Assembly: GCF_003762905.1 (NCBI RefSeq)
Contig: NZ_RJKS01000002.1
Span: 418,039 to 482,038, forward strand
Length of the DNA: 64,000 bases
Direction of reading: 5' to 3'
DNA from: Curtobacterium sp. ZW137
GTDB taxonomy: Bacteria; Actinomycetota; Actinomycetes; Actinomycetales; Microbacteriaceae
Below the pieces are notes generated by a model. That model searched no databases. It was not told where the DNA came from and saw nothing but the letters and a program-made list of their open reading frames with translations. Positions 43,425-51,753 of this stretch are shown piece by piece; within the stretch, counting starts at the first letter, position 1; every line of letters starts with the position of its first letter. A program made the translations under genes and the position numbers.

Positions 43425-45523
43425 AGCGGACCACCGGCCGTGCTCGACTCGTGCTCGGACTGCACGCCGGTCCCCGGGCCGCGGTACAGCACCGCGCGGA
43501 TCACGATGCTGAAGATGAACAGGTCGAAGACGACCCACGCGGTGTTCACGAGCGGCGCGATGCCCGACGCCTGTCCGGCGAGGTACCGGATCCCGATCAG
43601 GATCAGCGCGGCGACGAGCGCGGCCATCGCGATCAGCTGGGGCCGGACGAGGTCCCAGCGCGGCTTCTGCTCGGACTCGTCGCGGACCTTCGGGGTGACG
43701 CGGAACCCGAGGGGCTTGCCGCGGAACACGTTCTCGAACGCGCTCGTCACGCTCTCGATCCACACCGGGAAGAGCGCGAGGGAGTACTGCTGCCCGCGCC
43801 ACGTGGGTCTACCGGCCGCGACCACCCAGAACAACAGCTGGTTGAGCACCAGGAACGGGATGAGCCGGGCGAAGAAGTCCACGCTGTAGGCCTGGACGGG
43901 GACGACCCCGAACGACAGGCAGAGCACCGGCGCCGCGATGTAGACGATGGCCGCGAAGCCGGACAGGTAGCTCCACATCGTGGAGAAGTACATCAGGCGC
44001 TGTCCGAACGACAGGCCCTTCTGCACGAGCGGGTTCTGGCGGAAGAACACCTGCATGGTGCCCTGCGCCCAGCGGAGCCGCTGTACGAGCATCGTCGGCA
44101 GGTCTTCGGGGGCGAGGCCCTTCGCCAGGATCTCGTCGTGGTAGGCCGACTTCCAGCCGAGGCCGTGCAGGCGCATCGCGGTCGCCATGTCCTCGGTCAC
44201 CGAGATCGTCGCCAGGGGCATGATCGCCTGGGCCTCGTCGCCGCGGTTCACGTCGACGGCGCGGGCGAGCACGGCGATCGCCTCGATCGCCGCGACCGGC
44301 GACGCGTTCCGCTGCCCGAGGACGTCGAGTGCGGCGTCGTCGAGCCCGGCGAACGTGTTGGCGTCCGTCGACATCGCGGCGAGTTCCTGCAGGTCGTTCC
44401 GCACCGACTCGAGGTCGGCCGCGGCGAACCGGAACGCGATCGCGTCGATGCCCCGCTGGAACTCGTACGTGACGTCACCGAGCGGTTCGCTGCCGGCCAT
44501 CTGGTCGCGGGCGCGGTCCACCACCGCTTCGGCGTCGTCGAGGGCGCGCAGCACGCGCGGGTCCGTCTCGGTCTCGCGGGCGCGGGACAGGAGCTTTCGG
44601 GAGGTCTTGATCGTGCGCTGGACGGACGCCTCGACTTCGCGGACGTAGCGGGAGATGCCGAGCTGCATCAGGGCTTCTCGCCGGAGGATGGCGTTCGACC
44701 CGCAGAAGAACGCCGCGTTCCAGCCGTCCTTGGACTGCTGGATCGGGCCGTAGAACAGCGGCGCCTGGCTGCCGAGGAGGTCGGCGTCGGGCACGTTCTC
44801 GAACCACTGCGGTGTCTGGACGAGCGCCATCCGCGGGTCCTTGAAGTACCCGAGCGTGCGGTCCAGGATCGCCGGGTCGGGGACCTGGTCGGCGTCCAGG
44901 ATGAGCAGGAACTCGCCCTGGGTCGCCATCAGCGCGTTGTTGAGGTTGCCCGCCTTGGCGTGCCGCGGCCGGTCGATCCAGTCCTGCCCGCGGGTGATCA
45001 CGCCGAGCCCGAGGCGCTCGGCAGCGTCGCGCATCTCCGGCCGGTTGCCGTCGTCGAGGATCCACGTGCTGTGCGGGTACGTGATCGCCTTCGCCGCGTG
45101 CGCGGTGCGCATCACGAGGTCGACCGGCTCGTTGTACGTGGTGATGAACACGTCCACGGTGACGTCGGTGCTCGGGGTCGTCGGTGGTTCGCCGCGTTCC
45201 CGGAGCTTCCAGGCACCGAACGCGAACAGCAGCGAGTCGATCACGCTGTACGTCTCGGCGAGGATCAGCGGCACCGCGATCCACCACGAGTGCCAGTTCA
45301 CCGAGGCGACCCAGCGCCATGCGACGTAGTTGATGCCGGCGAGCGACGCCAGCACCGCAACGGTCCGGACGGTCACCAGGCGGCGGCGCGCCGTGCTCTG
45401 CGTGAGGCGCCGGCGGTCCTGCCTGCTGAGGTCGAGCGCCGTCACCGTCGGGCTCCCGAGCCGACGACGGCCGTCGTGGTGCGCTGCAACGTGTCTCCTG
45501 ATCGCGGCGTGGTGGTTGGTCAC
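43421..45523 (-). CDS. Membrane GT2 polysaccharide synthase, BcsA-like without PilZ
   Basis: A 700-residue processive glycosyltransferase: two N-terminal helices, VFITTYNEPVDLV near residue 125, DxD in LLILDADQVPD near 205, TED in ISVTEDMATAM near 455, QRLRWAQGTMQ (QxxRW) near 495, then at least five helices. The catalytic set equals cellulose-synthase-type enzymes. No c-di-GMP-binding PilZ motif follows. An extra helical insertion of about 130 residues (about 300-430) lies between the acceptor-site segment FFCGSNAILRREAL and the TED motif. First gene of a four-gene coupled cassette. GTG start at 45523; a GTG at 45445 is possible. Confidence 0.88.
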   Translation of the reverse strand: MTNHHAAIRRHVAAHHDGRRRLGSPTVTALDLSRQDRRRLTQSTARRRLVTVRTVAVLASLAGINYVAWRWVASVNWHSWWIAVPLILAETYSVIDSLLFAFGAWKLRERGEPPTTPSTDVTVDVFITTYNEPVDLVMRTAHAAKAITYPHSTWILDDGNRPEMRDAAERLGLGVITRGQDWIDRPRHAKAGNLNNALMATQGEFLLILDADQVPDPAILDRTLGYFKDPRMALVQTPQWFENVPDADLLGSQAPLFYGPIQQSKDGWNAAFFCGSNAILRREALMQLGISRYVREVEASVQRTIKTSRKLLSRARETETDPRVLRALDDAEAVVDRARDQMAGSEPLGDVTYEFQRGIDAIAFRFAAADLESVRNDLQELAAMSTDANTFAGLDDAALDVLGQRNASPVAAIEAIAVLARAVDVNRGDEAQAIMPLATISVTEDMATAMRLHGLGWKSAYHDEILAKGLAPEDLPTMLVQRLRWAQGTMQVFFRQNPLVQKGLSFGQRLMYFSTMWSYLSGFAAIVYIAAPVLCLSFGVVPVQAYSVDFFARLIPFLVLNQLLFWVVAAGRPTWRGQQYSLALFPVWIESVTSAFENVFRGKPLGFRVTPKVRDESEQKPRWDLVRPQLIAMAALVAALILIGIRYLAGQASGIAPLVNTAWVVFDLFIFSIVIRAVLYRGPGTGVQSEHESSTAGGPL

Positions 45524-45584
45524 GCCCTGTCCGTCGGGTCGGACTCGGCGTAGGGACCTGTCTACCCCAGACCCGCTCCGTCTG

Positions 45585-46331
45585 TCAGCCCGCCGCCCCG
45601 ATCTGGGGATGGACGTCGACGGAGAAGCCGATGTCCGCCGCCAGCCGCTCCACCACGAGGTCGAAGTACGCCGCGTGGTCGGAGACCGACCCCACGTAGT
45701 GCCCGAACAGCTCGAACGACACCGTCCCGAACACGGCCGTCCAGGCCATCAGCGTGCGCATCACGGCCTCGGCGGGCGCGTCCTTCGCGATCCCCCGCGA
45801 CCGGATGTACGCGGCCGCACCGTCGACCACCGACCCGACCGGCCGGGGAGCCGGGCTGACCGTGGGCGGTGGGAGGGGCCTCCCGGCCATGGCGTCGACC
45901 ACGATCCGGACCAGCACCATCGTCGCGCGCGTGGCGGGCTCGATCGTCTCCTGCGGGGCCGCGTAGCCGGGGACGGGACTGCCGTAGAGCAGCGCGAAGT
46001 CGCCGGGGTGCGCGACGGACCAGTCGCGGACCGCGCGGCACGCGGCGAGCCAGCGTGCGCCGACGTCCTGCCGGTTGTGCGCGGCGTCGGCACGTTCGAC
46101 GGCGTCTCCGAGTTCGTCGTAGTCCTGCACGAGGAGCGCGGTCAGCAGGTCGTCCCGGCTCGGGAAGTACCGGTAGAGCGCGGAGGACACCATCCCGACG
46201 TCCCGGGCGACGGCCCGGAGGCTGAGCTGCGCGGGCCCCTCGTCGGTCAGCCGTGCCCGTGCGGCAGCCAAGATGCGTCCCCGGATCGTCTCGCGAGCCA
46301 GGTCTCGTGCGGTCGGTGGCCGGTCTGTCAT
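45585..46331 (-). CDS. TetR-family repressor of the divergent epimerase gene
   Basis: A 248-residue regulator: LSLRAVARDVGMVSSALYRYFPSRDDLL helix-turn-helix near residue 40 (core VSSALYRYF) and a C-terminal domain of the WHG/TetR_C_13 type. The ATG at 46331 follows GGAGGG. Three copies of a GAGAGCACTGCTCTC-type site lie between it and the divergent oxidoreductase. Confidence 0.9.
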   Translation of the reverse strand: MTDRPPTARDLARETIRGRILAAARARLTDEGPAQLSLRAVARDVGMVSSALYRYFPSRDDLLTALLVQDYDELGDAVERADAAHNRQDVGARWLAACRAVRDWSVAHPGDFALLYGSPVPGYAAPQETIEPATRATMVLVRIVVDAMAGRPLPPPTVSPAPRPVGSVVDGAAAYIRSRGIAKDAPAEAVMRTLMAWTAVFGTVSFELFGHYVGSVSDHAAYFDLVVERLAADIGFSVDVHPQIGAAG

Positions 46332-46349
46332 CCCTCCACCCTGGCACGC

Positions 46350-46434
46350 GAGAGCACTGCACACAACCGAGAGCACTGCTCTTGCGGTGGGCGGCACCGC
46401 GTGTCATGCTCATCGAACAGAGAGCACTGCTCTC
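46350..46434. promoter_or_regulatory. Triple TetR operator array
   Basis: GAGAGCACTGCTCTC at 46420-46434 is a perfect 15-bp palindrome; a 14/15 copy lies at 46369-46383 and a half copy (GAGAGCACTGC) at 46350-46360, all in the gap between TetR and the epimerase. Confidence 0.8.
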
Positions 46435-46460
46435 GCGATTCTCGGACGGAAGGACTCCCC

Positions 46461-47399
46461 ATGTCGGACCACCTGGTCATCGGCGCCGGCCCCGTCGGCC
46501 GGCACGTCGCCGCACTCCTCGCCGAGCGTGGCGAGCACGTCACGGTCGCCACCCGCTCGGGTCGTGACACCGGCCTGGAGGGCGTTGGTCACGTCGCCCT
46601 GGACGCTGCGGACCCCGAGGCACTCACCCGGGCGACCGAGGGTGCGGCCGCCCTCTACAACTGCGCCAACCCGGGCGACTACACGCAGTGGGAGCGGACC
46701 TGGCCGCCGCTCGCCGCCTCCCTGCTCACCGCGGCCGAGCGGACCGGCGCGGTGTACGCGATCACCGGGAACCTCTACCCGTACGGCCCCGTCGACGGCC
46801 CGATGCGCGAGGACCTGCCCGACGCGGCGACCGACCACAAGGGGATCCTCCGGGCGCGGCTGTGGCGGGATTCCCTCGACGCCCACCGCGCCGGCCGGGT
46901 CCGCGCCGTCGAGGTCCGGGCATCGGACTACGTCGGACCCGGCATCGGCGCGAACGGCCACATCACCCGTGTGCTGCCCGGTGCCCTCGCGGGGAAGACC
47001 GCGTGGATGATCGGCCGCACCGACCTGCCGCACACCTTCACGGACGTGCTCGACGTCGCGCGGACCCTCGTCGCCGCCGCCGACGACGAGTCCGCGCACG
47101 GACGCCTCTGGAACGTCCCCTCGAACCCGCCGAGGTCGCAGGTCGAGGCGCTCACCGACGTGCTCGCCGCAGCCGGGAAGCCGCCCGTGACCGTGCGGCG
47201 GCTGCCCGGTGGAGCACTACGTGCGCTCGGGTTGGTCTCGCCGATGATGCGGGAGATCGCCGACATGCGGTACCAGTGGACGGCGCCGTACGTGCTCGAC
47301 GACACCGCGGCCCGGGCGCACTTCGGCATCGAGCCGACCCCGTGGGACGAGGTGTGCCGCCGCACCGCCGCCGGGGTCGCCGCGTCAGGTCGCGCGTAG
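46461..47399 (+). CDS. NAD(P)-dependent epimerase/short-chain oxidoreductase (extended SDR-like)
   Basis: A 312-residue protein with Rossmann motif VIGAGPVGRHVAALL at the N-terminus (G-x-G-x2-G), the YNCANPGDYTQWERTW segment, and a sugar-epimerase-like C-terminal half (HTFTDVLDVARTL). The usual SDR Tyr-x3-Lys is replaced by YPYGPVDGPMRED, as in many NAD-epimerase relatives. ATG at 46461 after GGAAGGA. Regulated by the divergent TetR. The substrate is unknown; this pattern of a TetR-controlled reductase is often a response to electrophiles. Confidence 0.85.
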   Translation: MSDHLVIGAGPVGRHVAALLAERGEHVTVATRSGRDTGLEGVGHVALDAADPEALTRATEGAAALYNCANPGDYTQWERTWPPLAASLLTAAERTGAVYAITGNLYPYGPVDGPMREDLPDAATDHKGILRARLWRDSLDAHRAGRVRAVEVRASDYVGPGIGANGHITRVLPGALAGKTAWMIGRTDLPHTFTDVLDVARTLVAAADDESAHGRLWNVPSNPPRSQVEALTDVLAAAGKPPVTVRRLPGGALRALGLVSPMMREIADMRYQWTAPYVLDDTAARAHFGIEPTPWDEVCRRTAAGVAASGRA

Positions 47400-47450
47400 G
47401 ACGTCGTTCCGCGCGTTGGCAGTCGTTTCGCGCGTCGGCAGTCGTGCCTT
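47390..47450. repeat. 19-bp tandem repeats of the GGCAGTCG/TCGCGCGT family
   Basis: From the last codons of the epimerase gene the sequence alternates TCGCGCGT-like and GGCAGTCG-like words with a 19-bp period (three to four units). The same words form the inverted element at 28613-28666. Confidence 0.7.
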
Positions 47451-47514
47451 TCGACCCCCTCCGCACGTTTCGACCACCCAGCGCGGGTGCGGTGGGTGAG
47501 AACGCAACCCACTG

Positions 47515-47560
47515 ACAGACGGGAGGCCCGGTGCCAGCTGGCACCGGGCCTCCCGTCCGT
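47515..47560. terminator. 46-bp palindromic terminator-like repeat, copy 3
   Basis: Same 46-bp palindrome as 36972-37017 with one unpaired position (47517); it lies 12 nt beyond the stop of the DEAD-box helicase and serves the convergent epimerase too. Confidence 0.9.
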
Positions 47561-47571
47561 GTCGTCCTGGG

Positions 47572-49335
47572 TCAGTAGCGCGGCTTGCGCACCGGACGCT
47601 CGTCGCGGTCCTCGCGCGGGCCACGGCGGTAGCCGCCACCGCGGCGGTCCGGCTGGATCTCGATGAGACGACCGCTGATGCGGGTGTCGCGGAGCTTGTC
47701 GAGCACGTCGCCCGGCATGTCCGACGGCAGCTCGACGATGGAGAAGTCCGGCTGGATGCGGATCGCACCGAAGTCGTCGCGACGCAGCCCGCCCTCGTTC
47801 GCGAGCGCCCCGACGATCTGGCGCGGCTCGACGCGGTGACGACGACCGACCTCGATCCGGTACGGGGTCATCGGCACCGAGCGGCGACGACGGTCGCCAC
47901 CGTCGGCCTCGCGCTCGCGGCCCTTGCGGTCGTCGCGACGCTGGTCGCGCTCGACCTGGCGGCGGAGGGCGTCCTCGGCCGGGTCGAGGAGCAGCGGGGT
48001 GTCCCCCTGCGCGACGACGGCGAGGGCTGCCGCGACGTCCTGCTCGGGGACGTCGTGGTGCTCGACGTAGTGGGCGATGATGTCGCGAAACGCCTCGATG
48101 CGCTCACGCGACTCGAGTGCGGCGGTGATGGCGTCGTCGAAGCGCGTCAGGCGGGTGACGTTGACGTCCTCGACCGAGGGCAGCGTCATCTCGGTGAGGG
48201 GCTGGCGCGTGGCCTTCTCGATCGCGACGAGGAGACGACGCTCACGCGGGGTGACGAAGCTGATCGCCGCACCGCTGCGGCCGGCACGACCGGTGCGGCC
48301 GATGCGGTGCACGTAGGACTCGGTGTCGACCGGGATGTCGAAGTTCACGACGTGCGTGATGCGGTCGACGTCGAGGCCTCGGGCGGCGACGTCGGTCGCG
48401 ACCAGGATGTCGAGCTTGCCCGACTTCAGCTGGTTCACGGTGCGCTCGCGCTGGGCCTGGGCCACGTCACCGCTGATGGCGGCTGCGGCGTACCCGCGGG
48501 CGCGGAGCTTCTCGGCCAGGGTCTCGGTCTCGCTCTTGGTGCGGACGAAGATGATCAGACCCTCGAAGTCCTCCACCTCCAGGATGCGGGTGAGCGCGTC
48601 GACCTTCTGCGCGTACGACACGATGAGGTAGCGCTGCGTCGTGTTGGCGGACGTGGTCGTCTTCGCCTTGACCGTGATCTCGGCCGGGTCGTTGAGGTAC
48701 TGCTTCGAGATGCGGCGGATCTGCGCGGGCATCGTCGCCGAGAAGAGCGCGACCTGCTTGGTGTCCGGGGTCTCGGCGAGGATCGTCTCGACGTCCTCCG
48801 CGAAGCCCATCTTGAGCATCTCGTCGGCTTCGTCGAGGACCAGGTACTTCAGCTCGGACAGGTCGAGCGTGCCCTTCGCGATGTGGTCCATGATGCGACC
48901 AGGGGTGCCCACGACGACGTCGACGCCGCGGCGGAGCGCGGAGAGCTGCACGCCGTACGCCTGCCCGCCGTAGACCGGGAGGACGTGCACGCCGCGCATG
49001 TGCGAGGCGTACTGCTCGAACGCTTCGCACACCTGCAGGGCGAGCTCGCGGGTCGGGGAGAGCACGAGGGCCTGGGGCAGCTTGCTGCCGGCTTCCATGC
49101 GGGACAGGACGGGCAGCGCGAACGCGGCGGTCTTGCCGGTACCGGTCTGCGCGAGACCGACGACGTCACGCCCTTCGAGCAGGGTCGGGATGGTCGCGGC
49201 CTGGATCGCGGAGGGGGTCTCGTACCCGATCTCCTTGACGGCCTTGAGGACGGGCTCGCTGAGCCCCAGGTCGGCGAACGTCACCACGGGCCCCTCGTCG
49301 ATGGGCTCGGTGGTGCTGTTCGTGTCGGAACTCAT
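47572..49335 (-). CDS. deaD: DEAD-box ATP-dependent RNA helicase, DeaD/CsdA type
   Basis: A 587-residue helicase: Q motif FADLGLSEPV with IQAATIP, Walker A AQTGTGKT near residue 60, DEAD in VLDEADEML near 160, SAT in LFSATMP near 190, and HRIGRTGRAGR near 345. The C-terminus holds a DbpA-type RNA-binding domain (YRIEVGRRHRVEPRQIVGAL, about 490-565) and an Arg/Gly-rich tail. It remodels structured RNA in ribosome assembly and cold adaptation. ATG at 49335, probably leaderless. Confidence 0.95.
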   Translation of the reverse strand: MSSDTNSTTEPIDEGPVVTFADLGLSEPVLKAVKEIGYETPSAIQAATIPTLLEGRDVVGLAQTGTGKTAAFALPVLSRMEAGSKLPQALVLSPTRELALQVCEAFEQYASHMRGVHVLPVYGGQAYGVQLSALRRGVDVVVGTPGRIMDHIAKGTLDLSELKYLVLDEADEMLKMGFAEDVETILAETPDTKQVALFSATMPAQIRRISKQYLNDPAEITVKAKTTTSANTTQRYLIVSYAQKVDALTRILEVEDFEGLIIFVRTKSETETLAEKLRARGYAAAAISGDVAQAQRERTVNQLKSGKLDILVATDVAARGLDVDRITHVVNFDIPVDTESYVHRIGRTGRAGRSGAAISFVTPRERRLLVAIEKATRQPLTEMTLPSVEDVNVTRLTRFDDAITAALESRERIEAFRDIIAHYVEHHDVPEQDVAAALAVVAQGDTPLLLDPAEDALRRQVERDQRRDDRKGREREADGGDRRRRSVPMTPYRIEVGRRHRVEPRQIVGALANEGGLRRDDFGAIRIQPDFSIVELPSDMPGDVLDKLRDTRISGRLIEIQPDRRGGGYRRGPREDRDERPVRKPRY

Positions 49336-49341
49336 CCTGGT

Positions 49342-49347
49342 ACGGTA
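49342..49347 (-). promoter_or_regulatory. Probable leaderless -10 element (TACCGT)
   Basis: Minus-strand TACCGT ends 6 nt before the helicase ATG. It is part of GGTACGGTACC (49339-49349), itself an inverted repeat. Confidence 0.5.
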
Positions 49348-49400
49348 CCCGGTCCCCGGCGCAGAGCACGACCAAACGATGCGCAAGAACACGGCCTGCA

Positions 49401-49406
49401 TAGGAT
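49401..49406 (+). promoter_or_regulatory. Probable leaderless -10 element (TAGGAT)
   Basis: TAGGAT ends 6 nt before the GntR GTG at 49413; no ribosome site. Confidence 0.55.
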
Positions 49407-49412
49407 TCGGGC

Positions 49413-50042
49413 GTGGACTCCAAAGCTGCCTCGGTCATCCGGATCCTCCGCGCGGAGATCATCGACGGCACGCTCCCCGGCGGCACCCGCCTGAAGGAGG
49501 ACACCATCGGTGCCCGGTTCGACGTCTCCCGGGTGCCGGTCCGCGAGGCGCTCCGGCAGCTCGAGACCGAGGGGTTCGTGGTCTCCGAGAAGTACAAGGG
49601 CGTGACCGTCGCGTCGACCTCCACCGCGGTCGTCGTCGAGCTCATGCAGATCCGCCGCGGGCTCGAGACGCTCGCCGCCGGCCTGGCCGCCCGACGACGC
49701 GGGGGCGACCAGGCCGCCGGGTTGCAGGCCGTCGTCGCACGCGGCCGGTCAGAGGGCGAGGCCGGGCACTTCGCCGAGCTCCCGCCGCTGATCTTCGAGT
49801 TCCACCGGCTCGTGGCCAGGGCATCGGGGAACGCACGACTCGAGCAGATGATCGAGCGGCTCCTCGAACAGACCGCGTGGGGCTTCGAGCAGGAGATCGA
49901 GGACCGGGTGACCTCCAGCTGGACCGACCACGGCGCCGTCGCGGCCGCGATCCTGGCCGGATCGCCGATGCAGGCGCGCCTGCTGATGGACGAGCACATC
50001 GAGAAGGACGAGGCGATCTACCGCCGGTCCTTCCCTGGCTAG
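49413..50042 (+). CDS. GntR-family regulator, FCD subfamily
   Basis: A 209-residue regulator. N-terminal GntR winged helix: GGTRLKEDTIGARFDVSRVPVREAL (core VSRVPVREAL near residue 40). C-terminal all-helical FCD ligand domain with conserved metal-type residues (FHRLV and a His in WTDHGAV near residue 170, DEH near 195). Followed by a transporter/enzyme operon whose leader carries two sites matching the FCD consensus TNGTNNACNA. Probably represses that operon until a small carboxylate or amino acid binds. Confidence 0.92.
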   Translation: MDSKAASVIRILRAEIIDGTLPGGTRLKEDTIGARFDVSRVPVREALRQLETEGFVVSEKYKGVTVASTSTAVVVELMQIRRGLETLAAGLAARRRGGDQAAGLQAVVARGRSEGEAGHFAELPPLIFEFHRLVARASGNARLEQMIERLLEQTAWGFEQEIEDRVTSSWTDHGAVAAAILAGSPMQARLLMDEHIEKDEAIYRRSFPG

Positions 50043-50044
50043 GA

Positions 50045-50054
50045 ACGTATACAA
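50045..50054. promoter_or_regulatory. GntR/FCD-type operator 1
   Basis: ACGTATACAA, centred on GTATAC, three bases after the gntR-type stop; matches TNGTNNACNA at all but the first position. Confidence 0.55.
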
Positions 50055-50150
50055 AGATGCCGCGGTCTGAAACGATGGCCCCCGAAGTCAGCGGTACTTC
50101 GGGAACGGAATCGAGACCTTACATGCGCGAAACCAGCCGGAAACAGGTTT

Positions 50151-50160
50151 TCGTATACAA
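50151..50160. promoter_or_regulatory. GntR/FCD-type operator 2
   Basis: TCGTATACAA is a full match to TNGTNNACNA, 65 nt before the MFS ATG. The two sites are 106 bp apart. Confidence 0.65.
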
Positions 50161-50225
50161 AAGTCATGACCTCGTGAATCCAGTCCCATCGGACTCACCC
50201 CGCGAACCCATCCGTGGAGTTACCC

Positions 50226-51659
50226 ATGACTGCCGTAACCCGCACCACCGCCCCGACCGCCACCGTCCCGCCGTCCGGATCGCGTACCGTCGCCTCCTCG
50301 CTCGACCGGATCGGCTTCACCCGAGCCCAGTTCTGGATCTTGATGCTGATCCTCGCCGGGGAGTTCTTCGACACCCTCGAGCAGAACTCCGTCGGCGCGA
50401 TGGCCACCAACATCAAGGCCTCGCTGCAGATCGGAGACGTCCAGCTCACCACGATCAACACCGCGACCGTCCTCGGCGGTCTGGTCGGTCGGTTCGTCGC
50501 CGGCTGGCTCGCCGACCGCTACGGACGCCGTTTCTCGCTCAGCCTGAACCTGCTCGTCTACACGCTGGGCGGACTGCTCAGCGCGATCTCGTTCAACTAC
50601 GACATGCTCCTCGTGAGCCGCTTCATCGTCGGCATCGGCATCGGCGGCGAGTTCATGATCGGCATCGCGATGCTGTCCGAGATGGTGGCCACGCGCTTCC
50701 GCGGCGGTCTCATCGCGACGATCAACGTGGGTGCCGGCGGCGTGGGCAACTTCATCTCCTACGGACTCTTCCTGCTGCTCCTCGGCCCGCTCGCCCCGGC
50801 GCTCGGCGGCGACCACCACGTGTGGCGCTGGACGTTCGTCATCCTCGCGGTCCCCGCCCTGTTCGTCGTCCTCTACCGTCGCCGCCTGCCGGAGACCCCG
50901 CGCTTCCTGCTCTCGAAGGGCCGCGTCGCCGAGGCGAACCGGTCCCTCGCGATCCTCGCGTCGAACTCGCTGCGACCCACCGACGCGAAGCCCCCGGTGG
51001 AGCTGACCGAGGCGGACCTGCCGCCGGAGCAGCTGCACTCCTCCCCCGCCGCGGTCTTCCACCGCTCGGTCCTCCGTCGCACGATCTCGATCGGCGTCGC
51101 GTCCTGGATGGCGTTCGGGTCGCAGGTCACACTGAACTTCCTGATGCCGACGCTGCTCGTCGAGCGCGGCTACTCGGTGTCGCAGAGCCTGCTCTACACG
51201 ATGATCATGAACATCGGTTCGCTCCTCGGAGCCACGACCGCGGCGCTCATCGCCAACCGCGTCGGGCGGCGGAGCGCCGTCACCGCTGCCGGTGTCCTCG
51301 GCTGTCTGACGGCCCTGGCGTTCGCGGCGTTCGGCAACAGCACTGCCGCGATCCTCGTGCTCGGTGCGCTCTTCCAGTACTTCACGATGGTGACGAACAC
51401 CACGCTCGCAGCCTGGACCGCCGAGGTCTACCCGACGTCGATCCGTGCCTCGGGTGCGAGCATCGTGAACGGCATCGGCAACATCGCCGGCGCGGTGATG
51501 CCCTTCCTCGCGATCGCCCTCTACGGCTCGTTCGCCTTTGCCGGTGTCTTCGGCCTGGCGGCACTGATGTACGCGATCCTCGTGTTCGCGGCCCGCTTCG
51601 CACCGGAGACCCGCGGACGCTCGCTCGAGGACGTCAACGAGCTCGCCCTGTCCCGCTGA
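50226..51659 (+). CDS. MFS transporter, sugar/metabolite-H+ symporter type
   Basis: A 477-residue, 12-helix transporter with motif A GWLADRYGRRFSLS near residue 95, SRFIVGIGIGGEF near 140, a central cytoplasmic loop ending RRLPETPRFLL, and AWTAEVYPTSIRASG near residue 400, typical of the sugar/aromatic-acid porter group (MFS_1/Sugar_tr). The ATG at 50226 follows GTGGAG. First gene of the operon with the SBP-fold protein and the cyclodeaminase-like enzyme; it presumably imports their substrate. Confidence 0.92.
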   Translation: MTAVTRTTAPTATVPPSGSRTVASSLDRIGFTRAQFWILMLILAGEFFDTLEQNSVGAMATNIKASLQIGDVQLTTINTATVLGGLVGRFVAGWLADRYGRRFSLSLNLLVYTLGGLLSAISFNYDMLLVSRFIVGIGIGGEFMIGIAMLSEMVATRFRGGLIATINVGAGGVGNFISYGLFLLLLGPLAPALGGDHHVWRWTFVILAVPALFVVLYRRRLPETPRFLLSKGRVAEANRSLAILASNSLRPTDAKPPVELTEADLPPEQLHSSPAAVFHRSVLRRTISIGVASWMAFGSQVTLNFLMPTLLVERGYSVSQSLLYTMIMNIGSLLGATTAALIANRVGRRSAVTAAGVLGCLTALAFAAFGNSTAAILVLGALFQYFTMVTNTTLAAWTAEVYPTSIRASGASIVNGIGNIAGAVMPFLAIALYGSFAFAGVFGLAALMYAILVFAARFAPETRGRSLEDVNELALSR

Positions 51660-51753
51660 GCGCGTGGGCGTCGGCACTCCCGGCGCCCGCACTCCCGGCA
51701 CCACCAGCACCCGTACCAGCACCAGCACCAGCACCGACCCCATGGAGGAACTC

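Noticed and set aside
43421..45523. A c-di-GMP-regulated cellulose synthase
   Set aside because: No RxxxR or DxSxxG PilZ motif in the C-terminal part and no bcsB/bcsZ neighbours; the polymer cannot be named.
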